A stretch of DNA of 64,000 nt from Rotaria sordida (lineage: Eukaryota > Rotifera > Eurotatoria > Philodinida > Philodinidae), in NCBI GenBank assembly GCA_905250125.1, contig CAJNOL010000397.1, positions 62,001-126,000 on the forward strand, in the 5' to 3' direction. Shown here in pieces: positions 48,501-60,920 of this stretch. How positions within the stretch are numbered: the first letter of the stretch is position 1; each line of letters begins with the position of its first letter. The notes beneath the pieces were generated by a model. That model saw nothing but the letters and a program-made list of their open reading frames with translations. It was not told the DNA's origin and did not search any database. Both the position numbers and the translations under genes were made by a program.

Positions 48501-49615
48501 TTTACTATTTAGTACCAATAAATCCACTTTTTGACACGTTTTAATCTGGTATAAATACTTTGTGATATTATCTGTCCTTTAAGTCGTAGAGGAAAGAAGC
48601 AAAGGTTATGTGACACCCTGTATATAAAACCTATCATTAATTCTTTGTAGGAGAAGATTATTTAAAATAAAACAAAAGAAAGATTTAAATTTGAAATGAT
48701 ACAAAATCAAAGAAACAAATAAAAATTGATGATGGCTTCTCTTGTACAATTGTAAATCTATATGTACAAAATCACTAAAGTCTAATTCAAAGTTGTTCTA
48801 TGCCTATAAAATATCTATTCTAATGAAGCTATCACATAATGAATAAATGCAAAAAATTGGATATTCGATAGTTCCATCTAAGAGAACTTTATGACTTTTA
48901 ATGTATGATAACGAGACAAGAAAAACTCATTAGTAAGTTGTAAAAAACATAGTCATAGTTTTTCTTTCTTCAAAATAAAAATTTGACTGTAACTTGTAAC
49001 ATGATATTTTCTATGTTCTAATTTTCTCAAAGAACCAAATATATATATTTTTTTTGTGTTGATATATAAAAATTAGAGAGAATATTATACATGTGATATG
49101 TATTTACGTGCTTCGTTAACATCTATTTATGGCATGTTTTATATATCGCAGACAAAAAATTGAAGTCAAGTTATATTCTATAGAAGAAAAAATCGGATTT
49201 TAATGTTTAAGATAAAGAAAGATCTCTTTGCTTAATTCATGACTGTTTGAATATTATCAAGAACGTTCTAGACATTGTCATAAAGAAAAAGAACATAGTA
49301 GATGATGACGTTTGCTTAGACATTAAATAGACTAATTTTTAAAAAAAATTTTTTCTTTTAAAACTACCCACTTTCTTGATTGCTTTTTTCTTTTTTTTTT
49401 CAAGTTTCACTCGTAGGAAATTTCATTTCTTTCTTTTTTTTTCCTATTGTTGCCGAGTGTTAAATGCAACAACACTTAGGCGAGAAAATTAAATATTTTT
49501 ACTAAAAAACAGAGAAGCTGAACATTTATTCTTCTTTTATTTTTTTGATAACATCATCTTTTCTTATTATATATAGTTTTAGTTACTTTACTGGTCAAAT
49601 CTATTTTCTTTTATT
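45544..49615. other. 4.1 kb gene-free region with a foldback transposon
   Basis: Lies upstream of both the tetraspanin and WDR86, which point away from each other. Apart from the element at 47665-48620 and AT or T runs (for example about 49390-49445) I see no exon chain. Frames at 45897-46109 and 47285-47494 have no domain. A TATATATATA stretch is at about 47130-47140. Confidence 0.5.
47665..48620. mobile_element. 956-base TA-flanked foldback (MITE-like) transposon
   Basis: Ends are CAGGGTGTCACATAACC and its exact reverse complement GGTTATGTGACACCCTG. The dinucleotide TA flanks both ends (47663-47664 and 48621-48622), as expected for Tc1/mariner-type insertion. Each arm is about 455 bases and the two match with only scattered differences. 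They meet at a loop of about 45 bases near 48121-48165. Each arm holds a small palindrome AGAGCTCGTCGAGCTCT. There is no transposase frame, so it is non-autonomous. The close match of the arms suggests a recent insertion or arm conversion. Confidence 0.85.
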
Positions 49616-51501
49616 ATGGGTAGTGCAGCATCAAAAAGTCGAACTCGAGGTGTTCGTGATTGGCTTGTACAAACATTAGATGAACATGAAAGTGCTATCA
49701 ATTATATGATATTAAGTAATGATGGTAGTGTTCTTGCTACAGGTTCTGATGATCATAATATTCGTTTATGGAGCGCTAAAACAACACCAGTTGAATGTCT
49801 TAGTGTATTAATTGGTCATGTTGATTATATTACATGTATTCTTATTGATGAAAATTTTTTAGTTAGTGCTAGTGCTGATCGTACAATGAGAAAATGGGAT
49901 ATGACAAATGGTGAATGTGTATTTATCTATTCAGGTCATACATCACTTATAAATCGAATTGTTTGTACGGGTAAGTTAAATCATATTTTTAAAGATTAAA
50001 TTAAAACAATAATAAAATGAAGATGAATTAAAAACAAAAGAAAAATAAAATTCAAGAACTTTATACTTTGAAAAAAGTTGAAGCATTAAAAAAAAAATGA
50101 GCGCTTTTCTCAGTACGTATTTACACTTTCATTTCAAGGTCTAATTAGATATTTTTTTTGCGTAGCAAAAAAAAAAGAAAGAAGTTTTCTTTTGTTTTTT
50201 TTTTTCTTCATTTTAATCAGCACTAAAGTTCATTCAACATATGAAAATTTTTTTTTTCTGTTACTTCACCCTATTTCATCTTCTTGGAGAAAAAATAATA
50301 ATAAATTTTAATTTTCTCAAGTTCTTAAATAAAGAAAAACAAAAAGCAAGAATTCTATTCGAATTATTATTATAGGAGATTTTCTCTTTTCAACATCATA
50401 TGATCGTACAGCTCGATGTTGGGATTTTGATACTGGTGCATGTGTACGTGTATTTCGTGGTCATAAACATGGAATATTACCAATATTATTTATTCCAGCT
50501 GAACATAATGGTGATGGTGATGACGATTTTGAAGAAGATATGGATATCTATACAAAAGATTTAATTATAACTGGTTCACAAGATACAACAGCTAAAACAT
50601 GGTCATTTGAAAGTGGTGAATGTTTAAAAACATTTCGTGGTCATACGGGAGCAATACTTTGTTTAGCAACTGATCAACTTGGTAAAATTTTATTTACAGG
50701 ATCAGGTGATAATACAATTCGTGCATGGGATATTTATCGTGGAACAGAATTACATATTTATGATCAACATCAAGCAGCAATTATAAATCTTCTTGTAAGA
50801 AGAATATAAAATGAGATTAGAAATAGATTTATTTAATTTTCTTCTTATTTTAGTGCATAAATAAATTACTTTTTTCTATAAGTGCTGATCATACAGCACG
50901 TTGTTGGGTTGTTGATGTTGGTGATTGTACAAGAATTTATAAAGGACATAGACATACTGTTTCGTGTATTCAAGTTTATAATGGTTTTCGTATGTTATAT
51001 TAATATTTAATTTTTCATGTAAAACTTTTTCTTGTTTTCTTTTTTCTTTTTTGTGAATAGTTTTTACTGGTTGTGGTGATGCAATAGTACGATGTTTTGA
51101 TGCACGTTCTGGTGTTTTAAAACGTATGTTTAAATCACATACACTTGCTGTTAATTGTTTACAGGTAAATCTTTTTTTTTCTTTTGTAATTGATTATTAG
51201 AGTCCGTTAGATCCTACCGGAATCAATCTGAAGATCTCTATTGATTATACATATTTTTGTTTATGAATTATTTATTGTTTAGATTGTTGATGAAAGATTA
51301 TTTAGTGGTTCTGTTGATGGTACATTAAAAGTTTGGGATATAAGTGATCTTAAAGGACATATTGTGCCAGATGCGAAATTAGTAGCTAGTCAATTTAAAA
51401 CGACAAGTGGTGAACAAATTAGTGTAGAAAATCGATCAGATGTTGATTCTGGTATTGACGATCGTGAATATCGCGATCGACGTGCACAAAATATGGTTTG
51501 A
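49616..51501 (+). CDS. WDR86: WD40-repeat protein, WDR86-like
   Basis: Exons 49616-49970, 50376-50794, 50854-50989, 51061-51164 and 51283-51501; 410 residues. About eight WD40 units form a beta-propeller: SDDHNIRLWS, SADRTMRKWD, SYDRTARCWD, SQDTTAKTWS, SGDNTIRAWD, SADHTARCWV, CGDAIVRCFD and SVDGTLKVWD. The phrases HTSLINRIV, TGAILCL and the order of units follow human WDR86. The N-terminus MGSAAS fits an N-myristoylation site, so membrane association is likely. An acidic insert (DGDDDFEED) interrupts the fourth unit. The C-terminal tail of about 55 residues is polar. Function of WDR86 is poorly known. Intron 1 is 405 bases, T-rich, with no visible content. Confidence 0.85.
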
Positions 51502-51626
51502 AAAAGAAAAAGAAAAGAAAATATTCATTTGATGAAATCTAAATTATAAGTTTTTCCTTTTTTGGCTTCATTTTCAGAAATAAATCTACATATATATTTA
51601 ATTTTATTACAGTTTTATGTTTATTT

Positions 51627-52536
51627 TTAAACATATGTCACAGTACCACGAATAAAAGCAGGTCGTTGTGTTCGATGAGTTATCCAAATACATCGTGTTG
51701 GACTTGTTTGGGATTGAGTTGATGACATTGATAAATTTGTTGTCGGCAATGATAATGTATGAGATTGTAAAGATGATATTGGAAGAGATGTAGTTGATTG
51801 ACGAACACCAAGTGTTTTAACAAAATCATCATAAGATGGAGGCGGTAATGATGATGATGGATCATTGTCAATGATACTGATATCTGGATGAGAGGGAAAA
51901 AGTTCTTTATATGATGGTAAATCAGTGTTATCACCCATGATAAGACTACAATAAGATACAAAAATATGAATATATTAGTTATTTATTTTTAATAAAAACA
52001 AAATTATATATACTCAGAATTAACATCAGTATTTGATGCTAACGCCAAATCATACGCTTCTTGTCGTTCACGTAATCTCTGAATTAACAATAATTTCAAT
52101 TAAAATGAATTAAAAAAAAACAAAAACAAAAACAAAAACAAAAAACAAAAAACAAAAGAATATATGTTCTTTTTCTTACTTGAATAAGTCGACGCCTAGT
52201 TTGCATGATTGTTAAATAACGTCGTAATGTTTGACATGTACGTAAAAATGAAACAACAGCAATAGTTAATAAAATAGCAGCAATAATATTTGAGCCTTTT
52301 TTTTTGTTTGATACATTATTTATCGATAATTGAAATAGAAAAAGTGCAATAGCAAATAAAAATAAAGAAAATGTAAAACGACATAATATGCTTGATACAA
52401 ATTTGCAAGCACTCATATGAATAGCAGTATGTGTTGTTGTATGATGTTGTCCATTTGTTGATGATGTTGGACGACTACGAGTATGTGAATGAAAAAGTTG
52501 TCCCTGTTGACGATAATATGGCATAAAAATCACCAT
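51627..52536 (-). CDS. two-pass membrane protein with PPxY tail, unassigned
   Basis: Exons 5' to 3': 52180-52536, 52014-52078 and 51627-51945; 246 residues. A polar N-terminus of about 45 residues is followed by two hydrophobic segments (FTFSLFLFAIALFLFQL and NIIAAILLTIAVVSFL) separated by a short basic turn. A basic/charged linker and a Ser/Thr/Gln-rich C-terminus come next. The tail has LPSYKELF and PPPSYDDF, the latter a PPxY motif that commonly binds WW domains of NEDD4-type ubiquitin ligases. I do not recognise the family. The stop lies 125 bases from the WDR86 stop, tail to tail. Confidence 0.65.
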
Positions 52537-54092
52537 ATTGTTTTATTTTACTTGTGGTTGATTGTCGACAAAACTAAAAATGTTGTCCTCTTTTTGAACG
52601 TTAGTTTTCTTCATAAAGACGACACGAATGTCGAGAATAAGAAGAAAGGAAAAACAGAAATAGAAGAAAAAAAAAAAAGAAAAGAAAGAGATGATAGTGG
52701 TACGCAATGCATTTTGGTTACAAACGAACGTTTGTCTATAGAAAGCAATGTTTTCCCGCAAGGAACACAACATGAGAAAAGAAATATAAGGATGATGTCA
52801 TACGTCGATATAACAGAAAGCGTAGGACAAATAGATAAGCAAAGGAAAGGAGAGAAAAAAAAACGCCGAATAAGTTTTGGTATGCTGTCTGTGTCGTTCC
52901 CATGAAATAGAACAGAACATATAAATAGATAAGAGATACTAGTGTGCGGATGCCATCGAACATATTAGCTAATTTCTTGAATCATGAAAGATGGAAACGA
53001 TCAACTAGATGATGGGCTATAGATATGATGATGATAATGATGATAGGCAAACATGATTGTCGTTGAAAAGAAATGATATAGTCATTAACAAAGACACAAT
53101 ATTATTGACTTTCATATGCAATTCAATAATAGATTATATGCGTTGTTTAATTAACAAAAAAAAAAGTTCGTTTCTTTTTCTTTTTCTCATCCGTTAAATA
53201 TGTGAATGACCTTTTGAAAATCACAATGACATATTTTAATATATAATACTAACTAAACATAACATTTATAAAAAGAAAATATAAAATTATCATCAATTTT
53301 ATATCAGTAGTATTTATTTGACAGATAAAAAAAAAATTTGATTGTCTCTGCTGGTGATGATATAAATAAAGGAAGATAATGAACTGCTTTTAAGAGTAAT
53401 TATAGTTATTTTTCATCAGTCATAAATTAATAGTATAGGTAAAAACAAAATGGTATTTCATATTAATCCTTTTCTTTTCCGTTTCCTGTTTTTCGCGAGA
53501 ATATATTTAACATAATCATAATCAAAATCTTATCACAAAAAAAAATTTTTTTTTTTTTTTTTTTTTTTTTTGTTATCCAAAATAAAACAATAAGAGGGAT
53601 GATGTACAGACTATTTTCATTTGTACATCATCATTCATTTTGATTTTTATTCATCTGGTGACAATTATTTTGTTGAAAAGAAAAAAGAATAAATAATTAT
53701 TTATTATCATTATTGATATACGAAAAATGTTCATGAGAACAATATAAACTTGATTATTTTCAAAATATTTCTTTTTTATCTTGGTATAAATTAATTGCTA
53801 AGATAATTTTGATTTTCTATTATAAAGAAAAGAATTTCTTTCTTTCTTTTTCTATATTGATAATATTGACTTTGGGAAATTGATAAGAAATAGCAAAGAC
53901 GTGTCATTAGATGGTATACTATAAGAGACAACAATCGATATGATTGATTTCTCTCTAGAGGGGACACATACATAGACCGTAATATTTACACAAATGTCAC
54001 AAAAACAAAGTACAAATGATTCCAACAAAATATATGTAGGTGAATGAGTCCTTTTCATAATTAATTCATTGACAGTTTTTATTTTGTATTTA
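52537..54092. other. 1.6 kb gene-free region
   Basis: Frames seen here overlap each other on opposite strands and have no domains. An A-run followed by about 25 T (about 53536-53570) forms a simple self-complementary block. A CAAAAA repeat lies just left of the region at about 52119-52158, inside an intron of the PPxY gene. No exon chain recognised. Confidence 0.45.
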
Positions 54093-57000
54093 TTATGATT
54101 TATTAATTGTTTTATTTAAATTATTCTTTGATGAACGAAGTATACTACGAAAATCAATTTGTATTGTTTCTGTTGGTAATTTTCGTCTTAATGTTTGATT
54201 TCCTTTTACGAAACCAGTTTTACGTAAATTTTCTTTAAGTTTAAGAACATTTTCGGATGTTAATGCCATATGACCAACAAGATTTGATGTACTACAAGTT
54301 ACTAAACCAGTTGATTTACTTTTGACTATATTTGATGATGAAGAAAGACGATGTCTTGGTATATAATCATCTTGTGTTACTATAGGATTTGAATGATTAA
54401 GAGCAAGAAATGTTGATGACGATGAATGATCTTTTGTAATTGATAGTGGAGACATAGAACGATATGGTATGATAGATAATACTGATTTTGTTTCTTTTGA
54501 TCTATGAAAATTTTTAAGAAATTTAATAAAAAAAAAAAAAGAAAATGTAAAAAAAACTTACTTTTGTCTAGCAAATATTTGTTTTAATTCTTCAACTGGA
54601 GTTCTTACTGTAGCTGGTGCTGATTTTTGTCGCATGACTATACTAACTTTTGAATCAGGTTGTTGAAAAAACTCTGGTGGTGGACAAGGTGGAGCTTGTG
54701 GAATATCAGTTACAGGCGGAGCTGTTGACGGTCGTTGTATACTTGTATCATTAGTTATATCTTTTTTCTTTTCTTCAGTATTTTTTGTATTTTTTATATT
54801 TTTTTTAGTTAAATATTCTTTATAAATTGTATCATAATATCCAGATAAAATAACGGATTTTTGTTTACTATTTATAGAAAATTTATCTTGTGATTTTGAT
54901 TGTCTCATTGTATTTAATATAGATTGATTTTTAGAAGAATTTTTATCTTCATCTATAGAAAATTTTTTTGTAAATTTATTTGAATTTTTTAATTCTATTA
55001 ATCGTTGATATAAATTATTACTATATAATTCAATTTGTTTAATAAAATACGATATTTGAATTTGTTGATTATGATAATTAAGAAGGTGATCTTTGTAACG
55101 AGTTCGTTCTTTCCACATTCTCCAATAAGCTTGAATAGTAATAACGGCTAATGATACTTTTTTTTCTGTACGTCGAGCTAGAAAACTACGTACCATCGTT
55201 TGAAGACGTACAATAGATTTTTCATAATTTGTTTTATTATTATTTATTTTAAGAATTTGATTTTGTTTCCTAACTAAATACATTCTTATATATGATTGTA
55301 AATGAATAATTTTTGTTAAAAAATTTTTATGTTCAATATTTAATTGTTCAATATGATGAAATTTTAAAAAAACTTTTGTTTTACCAATAGCATAATTATT
55401 CATATGAAATTTTTTTAATATTAATTCACATATTTGTTTATAATCATTATTATTTATTATTGTTAAATTTAAATTAATAAGACATGAATACATTGATATA
55501 AAATCTTCAAATAATATTCGATGTGAATAACCATGTCGACGTATTTCAATTGTTTCAATTAAACCACTATATCTTATTTGTTCAAGTACAACATTTTCAT
55601 CAAATTGATTTGTATCAAAATGAAAATTTTGTGGAAAATAACTTGTATGATCATATGTTACATGTGATGTTTGAAATGGTAAACGATTTGGTACAAGACA
55701 TCGTATAAACGTTGGCTGTGTTGATGCCATTGTACTAACTAATTCCATTAATGAATAACGAAAATATGTTGATACTGTACCTTGTGTACGACTAACTGTT
55801 GTTTTATGAGATATTGAACGAGATAAAGTTGATTTTTTTTCTTGTTCAGTATAAATAACACTACCAGTTTTACGAAGACGACTACGAAAAAGTAAATTAA
55901 CAAGATGATCATCACTTTGTAAAAGTAAATCAATTATTTCAATTGGAACATAATCACGATTTTTTTCAAGAAAATCTTTTGCTGTATATTTAATTTTACC
56001 CGCATAATGTGTTATTGTAAATAATGGTTCAAGATCTAATGAAATTTGTTTTTGATTTTTGATTGTTTTACGTGATAATGAAGATGTTGGTGTATTTGTT
56101 GTAAAATTTGAAGAATTTAAATTTTCACGCCATTTATTAATGAGAGTAAATTCTGTTGATTGAGGAAAACGAGATTCTTCATCAAGTAAAGCTAATAAAC
56201 CAATTGGTTTTGATAAACACATATCGAGAATAGATCGATTATTTGGAAAATCAAAATTATCAGAATATGCTAAAAATATAGGTTATACGAGTTTTTTTTT
56301 ATTTGTAAATAAAAATTGCTTTCAAAGTAGTAGCTATAAGATTATAATGTGAAATACGATAGAAGTAATCCGAACTATTCCACAGATTTATTTGGTTATC
56401 TTTTGAGAATTAGTCTAAGCATGTGGAAAAGTGCATAAATAAATTTTTTATAAGTAAAGAGGCGTAAAATATGATTTTTTTTTCTTTTCAATAAAAGAAT
56501 GATTGTTGCTAGGAAAAAATGAAAACTTTCTCCCGGAGGAGGATACACACACCGGCTGTCGCTGCATCCTTGAACTAATCTGTTAGTAATAGGTGTGTGA
56601 GATCAGTATTGTATGTGTATGAAAGACGGGTAGATTTACATTAATCGCTTGAAAATACAACAAAAACACGTAATAAATATTTTAGAAAAAAAGACTGGCA
56701 GATGTTTAAATCAAATAACAGTTGACTTACGAAAGAAGTTTTCCAAATGATAAATCGCTTTTAACTTGAGACGATATTCAATCAATAGAATCTAATGAAT
56801 AGGTAAATACCGTAGAATGGTTCAATCTGTTGAGCTTATATTTTAGCGGTTTTTGAATGTTTAATAGATATTTCCTGTAGAGCACAAGGTTTTCAAACGA
56901 AATCATACTTTTGAATATTGATCTAAAAATTTGCTTACATATAAAGGTCCCCATGAGACTACCTTGTGAGAAAAAAACTTTACAATTCTTTGACAAAATC

Positions 57001-60000
57001 TCTTCGAGATATGATTGTTTCAAAATATTCATGTTTTTTCACAATAACTATAGCAAAGCACCTGTATTTTGAAAAATTCATATCTCGGAGAGACTTGATC
57101 AGAAAATTCTGAGATCTTTCCTCTCCAACAGCTCGAACTACTCTAGGGTATTTATTTACTTATTAGACCCTATCGATTCAATATAATTCTAGTTTAAAAG
57201 TGATTTTATCACTTAAGAACCTTCCCTTGTTATTTAATTGATGTTTGAATAAAGAGTTTTACATCTATCAGAAAATAATTTCATAACGTTTTGATAAAAA
57301 AATGTACTTTTATCTACTCTGTCATTATTGATTTTTACCAAATCTATTTAACTTGCTTATCTTTACAAATAGTTTGTATTTAATTCATATGCTTTACTAA
57401 TTAGAATGCAAGATGTGATAGTTTTGATGGAGAACACAAAACTCTGGAAAGATGAAACAAATATTTTTAATTTTTCATCATGAAACTTCTTTTATTTCAT
57501 TAGAAGACTTTTTTATTCATACTAACTTGTATTTTGTATTTCTTCATTTTCATATTCTTTCATTTCCCATGCAAATGTATGTTGTCGAAAAAAATATTGT
57601 AATTGTTCATTAGCAATATTAATACATAATTGTTCATAAGAATTATAATCAAATGTTTCAAAACCAAATAAATCAAGTATTGATATTGAATGTAAATTAT
57701 CATTTCGTTTTTTTGTATTTAATTCGTCATTTATTTTAAATTGAACAGATAATTTATTATTTAATACATCTTTTTCATGTTGTTTACGAATATCAATTAT
57801 TGATTTTGGTTGATATTCAAGTTCCGTACGAAAATAACGATTTAATGCATATACAATCCAATCAAATAAACGTGAATAAAGAGATTTTGCCATAGCATCA
57901 CGTGTTTGTTGTGCTTCAGCAATAGTATTTAATTTTGTAACTGTTTCACCACGTGTCATTAAACTTGATTGACATAATGATTGAATAAATTGATCATTAT
58001 CAATTTTTAATAAACGATAAACAGCATTTGAATGTAATTTTGTTTGTTCATCAATTGAACAACCAGGTTCATTAAATTCTGTTTCAGCTTTAAATGAAAT
58101 ATTTCCTAAATGAATAATTGCAGTTAGAATAGCTAATATTGATGATTGTTCATCATCTGTAATATTTAATTCTTTTAATATTTGAAATAAATCAATTAAT
58201 GATAATGATGATAATATTTGATTCGAACTATTTCCAAGATATGTATAATATGTTATTGTTTGAAATAATTCAAATGATTCTTGATCAATTAAAATACAAG
58301 GATTTATTTGTTGTTGAGAAAAATGTAAATATATTGAATAAAATATATGAAAATTTCTTTTATTACCACTTGCAAGTACAACACGAGTTTTTTCAAGAAG
58401 AAATTGAGATAATTGAACATAAACAATTGTACCATATTCAGAAAAAAATATATCAAGAAGTTTACCAAAACGTGATGAATTTTTATTTAATGATGTTTCA
58501 GCATTACCAAATGATTCAAGTAATAAATTCATTGTAACAAGACGATTTTCTAATGCACGTTGTTCACCAAAACCAAGTAGAGCTAATTCACTTATTAGAT
58601 TTTGTGCTGCATGTGTTTTACCTAAGTAGACAAAAAAAATAATAAGTACTTTAAAAAAAAAGAAATACATTTTCTAAAAACATGAATTCTACTACAATCA
58701 ATAATATAAAGTAATACTATTCGATCTTAAGAAATTTTTTTTTTCTTTAGATAAATTCTATAAAATATATAAATCTAACCTGAACCAGATTCTCCTGAAA
58801 GAATAATACATTGTGGTTGTCGACTAATCATCATTTGATTATAAACATTTGTAGCTATTGCAAATATATGTGGTAATAAACGTTTTGTAATTTTTAAATA
58901 TTTTAATTGAAAATGAAGATTATCAATAGGTAAAAATTGTTTAGGATTAATTGCTAATAAAACATCACCGATATATGTATAAATTAATGTTTTATTAAAA
59001 CGTTTTCGTATGGAATTAATAAGACGTTCTTGATCAAGATAATCAATTTGTGCTAAATTATTTTCACAATCAATTAAATCTGCTGATTTACTTATATTTT
59101 CAATCCAAGGATTAATATTTAAAACTTCTGTATGATCATTAATTATTGTTGATTGATCACTTTCAACAGATTTATTTGAAATATCTGTGGATGAATATTT
59201 CATATGATAAGTTTTTAATAAATTTCGATATAAATCTGTTGTTTGATCATCAAAATTAACAAATAATTGTTCTGTTAATAGTTGTTCGGCATGTGGTCGA
59301 TATTCATAATCTTTAATTAAACAAGCTGAAATAAATTTATTAAAATTTTCTGACCATTGTGTTGTATCTTTTAATGTCGGTGGTGGACGACGTGGAACTT
59401 CAAATAAAGCTTTTGTTGAATGATATTGACTTAATGGTGCTTCGCCATCAGCTAATTCAATAGCTGTTATACCAAGAGACCATATATCACATCTTTCATC
59501 AAATGAATATTCCAATTGCTGAGCACATGCAATGACTTCCTATATGTTAATAATTATTAAAAAAAAAAAGCAAACATTACAATTGGTTTTGTTTTTATCT
59601 TACAGGTGCCATCCAAAGTGAAGTACCAACACTAGAATTACGTTTTGGCTGTGCTTTACTAAAGAAAGCAGCAACACCGAAATCAATCAATTTTATAATA
59701 TAATTTTCTGTTACTAATATATGACTACCTTTGATATCTTTAATATGAAAATAAAAAGAATTAGTGCTCTTCTTTTAGAAAAATATATATGACTTACCAC
59801 GATGCATAATACCTGATTGATGAAGATATTTTAATGCTTTTAATGTACTTTTTAATGCATAAGCAACTAATTTTTCTTTTTCACATTTATTTAATTGATT
59901 TTCTTTTTGAATTTGTTTTAATAGTTGAGTAATTGGCCCTAAATGACATAGTTCCATAACGAACCATATACGTGGAACATTGAATTCATCAAAATCACCA

Positions 60001-60320
60001 AATAGATCAATAAAATCAGGTAAATTCTCTTGTTGTTTAGAAATTTTCTTTAAAATATTTAATTCATTTTCGAATTCATTCGAAATATCTTCGGATTTAA
60101 GACGAATTATTTTTGCTGCTACATATTCATCAGAATTATAATGTTTAGCACGAAAAACTTGTCCATATGTACCTTCACCTAATTTATCAAGTAATATCCA
60201 TAGAGCATTTGGATTAGGTAACTATTAAAACAAAAATAGAAGATATATGAACAAAAAAAACACAAAAGAAATGAAAGTTCTCATTACTTTTTCATGTTCA
60301 ATTGTTGATGAAGATTCCAT
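54093..60320 (-). CDS. MYO3: class III myosin with N-terminal protein kinase domain
   Basis: NINAC/MYO3-type motor kinase, usually found in actin-based protrusions of sensory cells. Exons 5' to 3': 60288-60320, 59798-60221, 59604-59737, 58780-59539, 57527-58621, 54562-56269 and 54093-54501; 1520 residues. The kinase (about 18-290) has GEGTYG, VAAK48, HRD153, DFG171-173 and SLWMAPE, but HRDIKGSH has His158 where the Mg-binding Asn normally stands. The motor (about 330-1050) has P-loop GESGSGKT 446-453, switch I NSSRFGK 498-504, switch II DLFGFE and the conserved GLLALLDEESRFP. Three IQ motifs follow (LQSYIRMYLVRK, LQTMVRSFLARR, IQAYWRMWKER). The tail is Ser/Lys-rich with APPCPPPEF and no other domain seen. 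Intron 5 (56270-57526) is unusually long. Confidence 0.93.
56785..57180. repeat. foldback element in a myosin III intron
   Basis: Inverted arms meet at about 57040. ATCTCTTCGAGATATGATTG at about 56998 matches the reverse complement of AATTCATATCTCGGAGAGAC at about 57076. TTTCAAAATATTCATG and CTGTATTTTGAAA also pair, as do the outer blocks AGGTAAATACCGTAGAATGG (about 56801) and CTACTCTAGGGTATTTATTTAC (about 57131). The left arm is about 100 bases longer than the right, as if it had gained an insertion. It lies in the 1257-base intron that splits the motor domain. Confidence 0.55.
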
Positions 60321-60920
60321 TTGGCCAAATGTTCTGTTTTTTTTTAAAAATACTTCATATTTGCTTTGTGTCGTTTCCATTTAATCTGGCTCTTATCATT
60401 CTTCAAAATCTTCGATTAATACTCTTTTTTTTTCTCTTTTCTCTCTATTTATCGTATTCTCGACTCATTTGCTTTGACAGACAAGTGGAGGTAATATGCG
60501 TAAAACAAAAGAAGAAAATAAAGATATTAATCAACACTACTGCTTAACTCTCTGTGAACATTCAAAAAAGAGTCAATGAAGGTTTTATAAAATTCTTCAC
60601 GTTCTTGTCTACTTTCTTTTTCTCGTCCGTTACACGAACTATATTAGACCTTGTCTTTACGTGTCTGTGTGCGTGTTCATCTACAGCTCTTTGTTGATCG
60701 TTTTATTGATAAATCAACCGGAAGGGAAGAAAATATTTTCTGTGACAAGCACGTCCAATGCTCAATGATATATTAATATAACTCAAAAAAAAAAAAATAT
60801 GAAAAGGTGGAAATGTTGCTTCAACTTTAATAAAGATAAAGAATTATTATTGACATAATTGCCATTAGGTTTTTTTTTATTGAAATATAGAAAAAAAAAC
60901 AAAAAAACAAAACACAATAT
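60321..60920. promoter_or_regulatory. 600-base region between the homeobox 3' end and myosin III start
   Basis: Both neighbours are on the minus strand, so this segment should carry the myosin III promoter side and the 5'UTR. CT-rich tracts lie at about 60425-60475. A palindromic TTGGCCAA lies directly before the myosin ATG (60315-60325). The + strand frame at 60302-60547 is antisense without domain support. Confidence 0.35.

Noticed and set aside
55523..58537. Open frames opposite the myosin III exons
   Set aside because: Shadows of the motor-domain exons.
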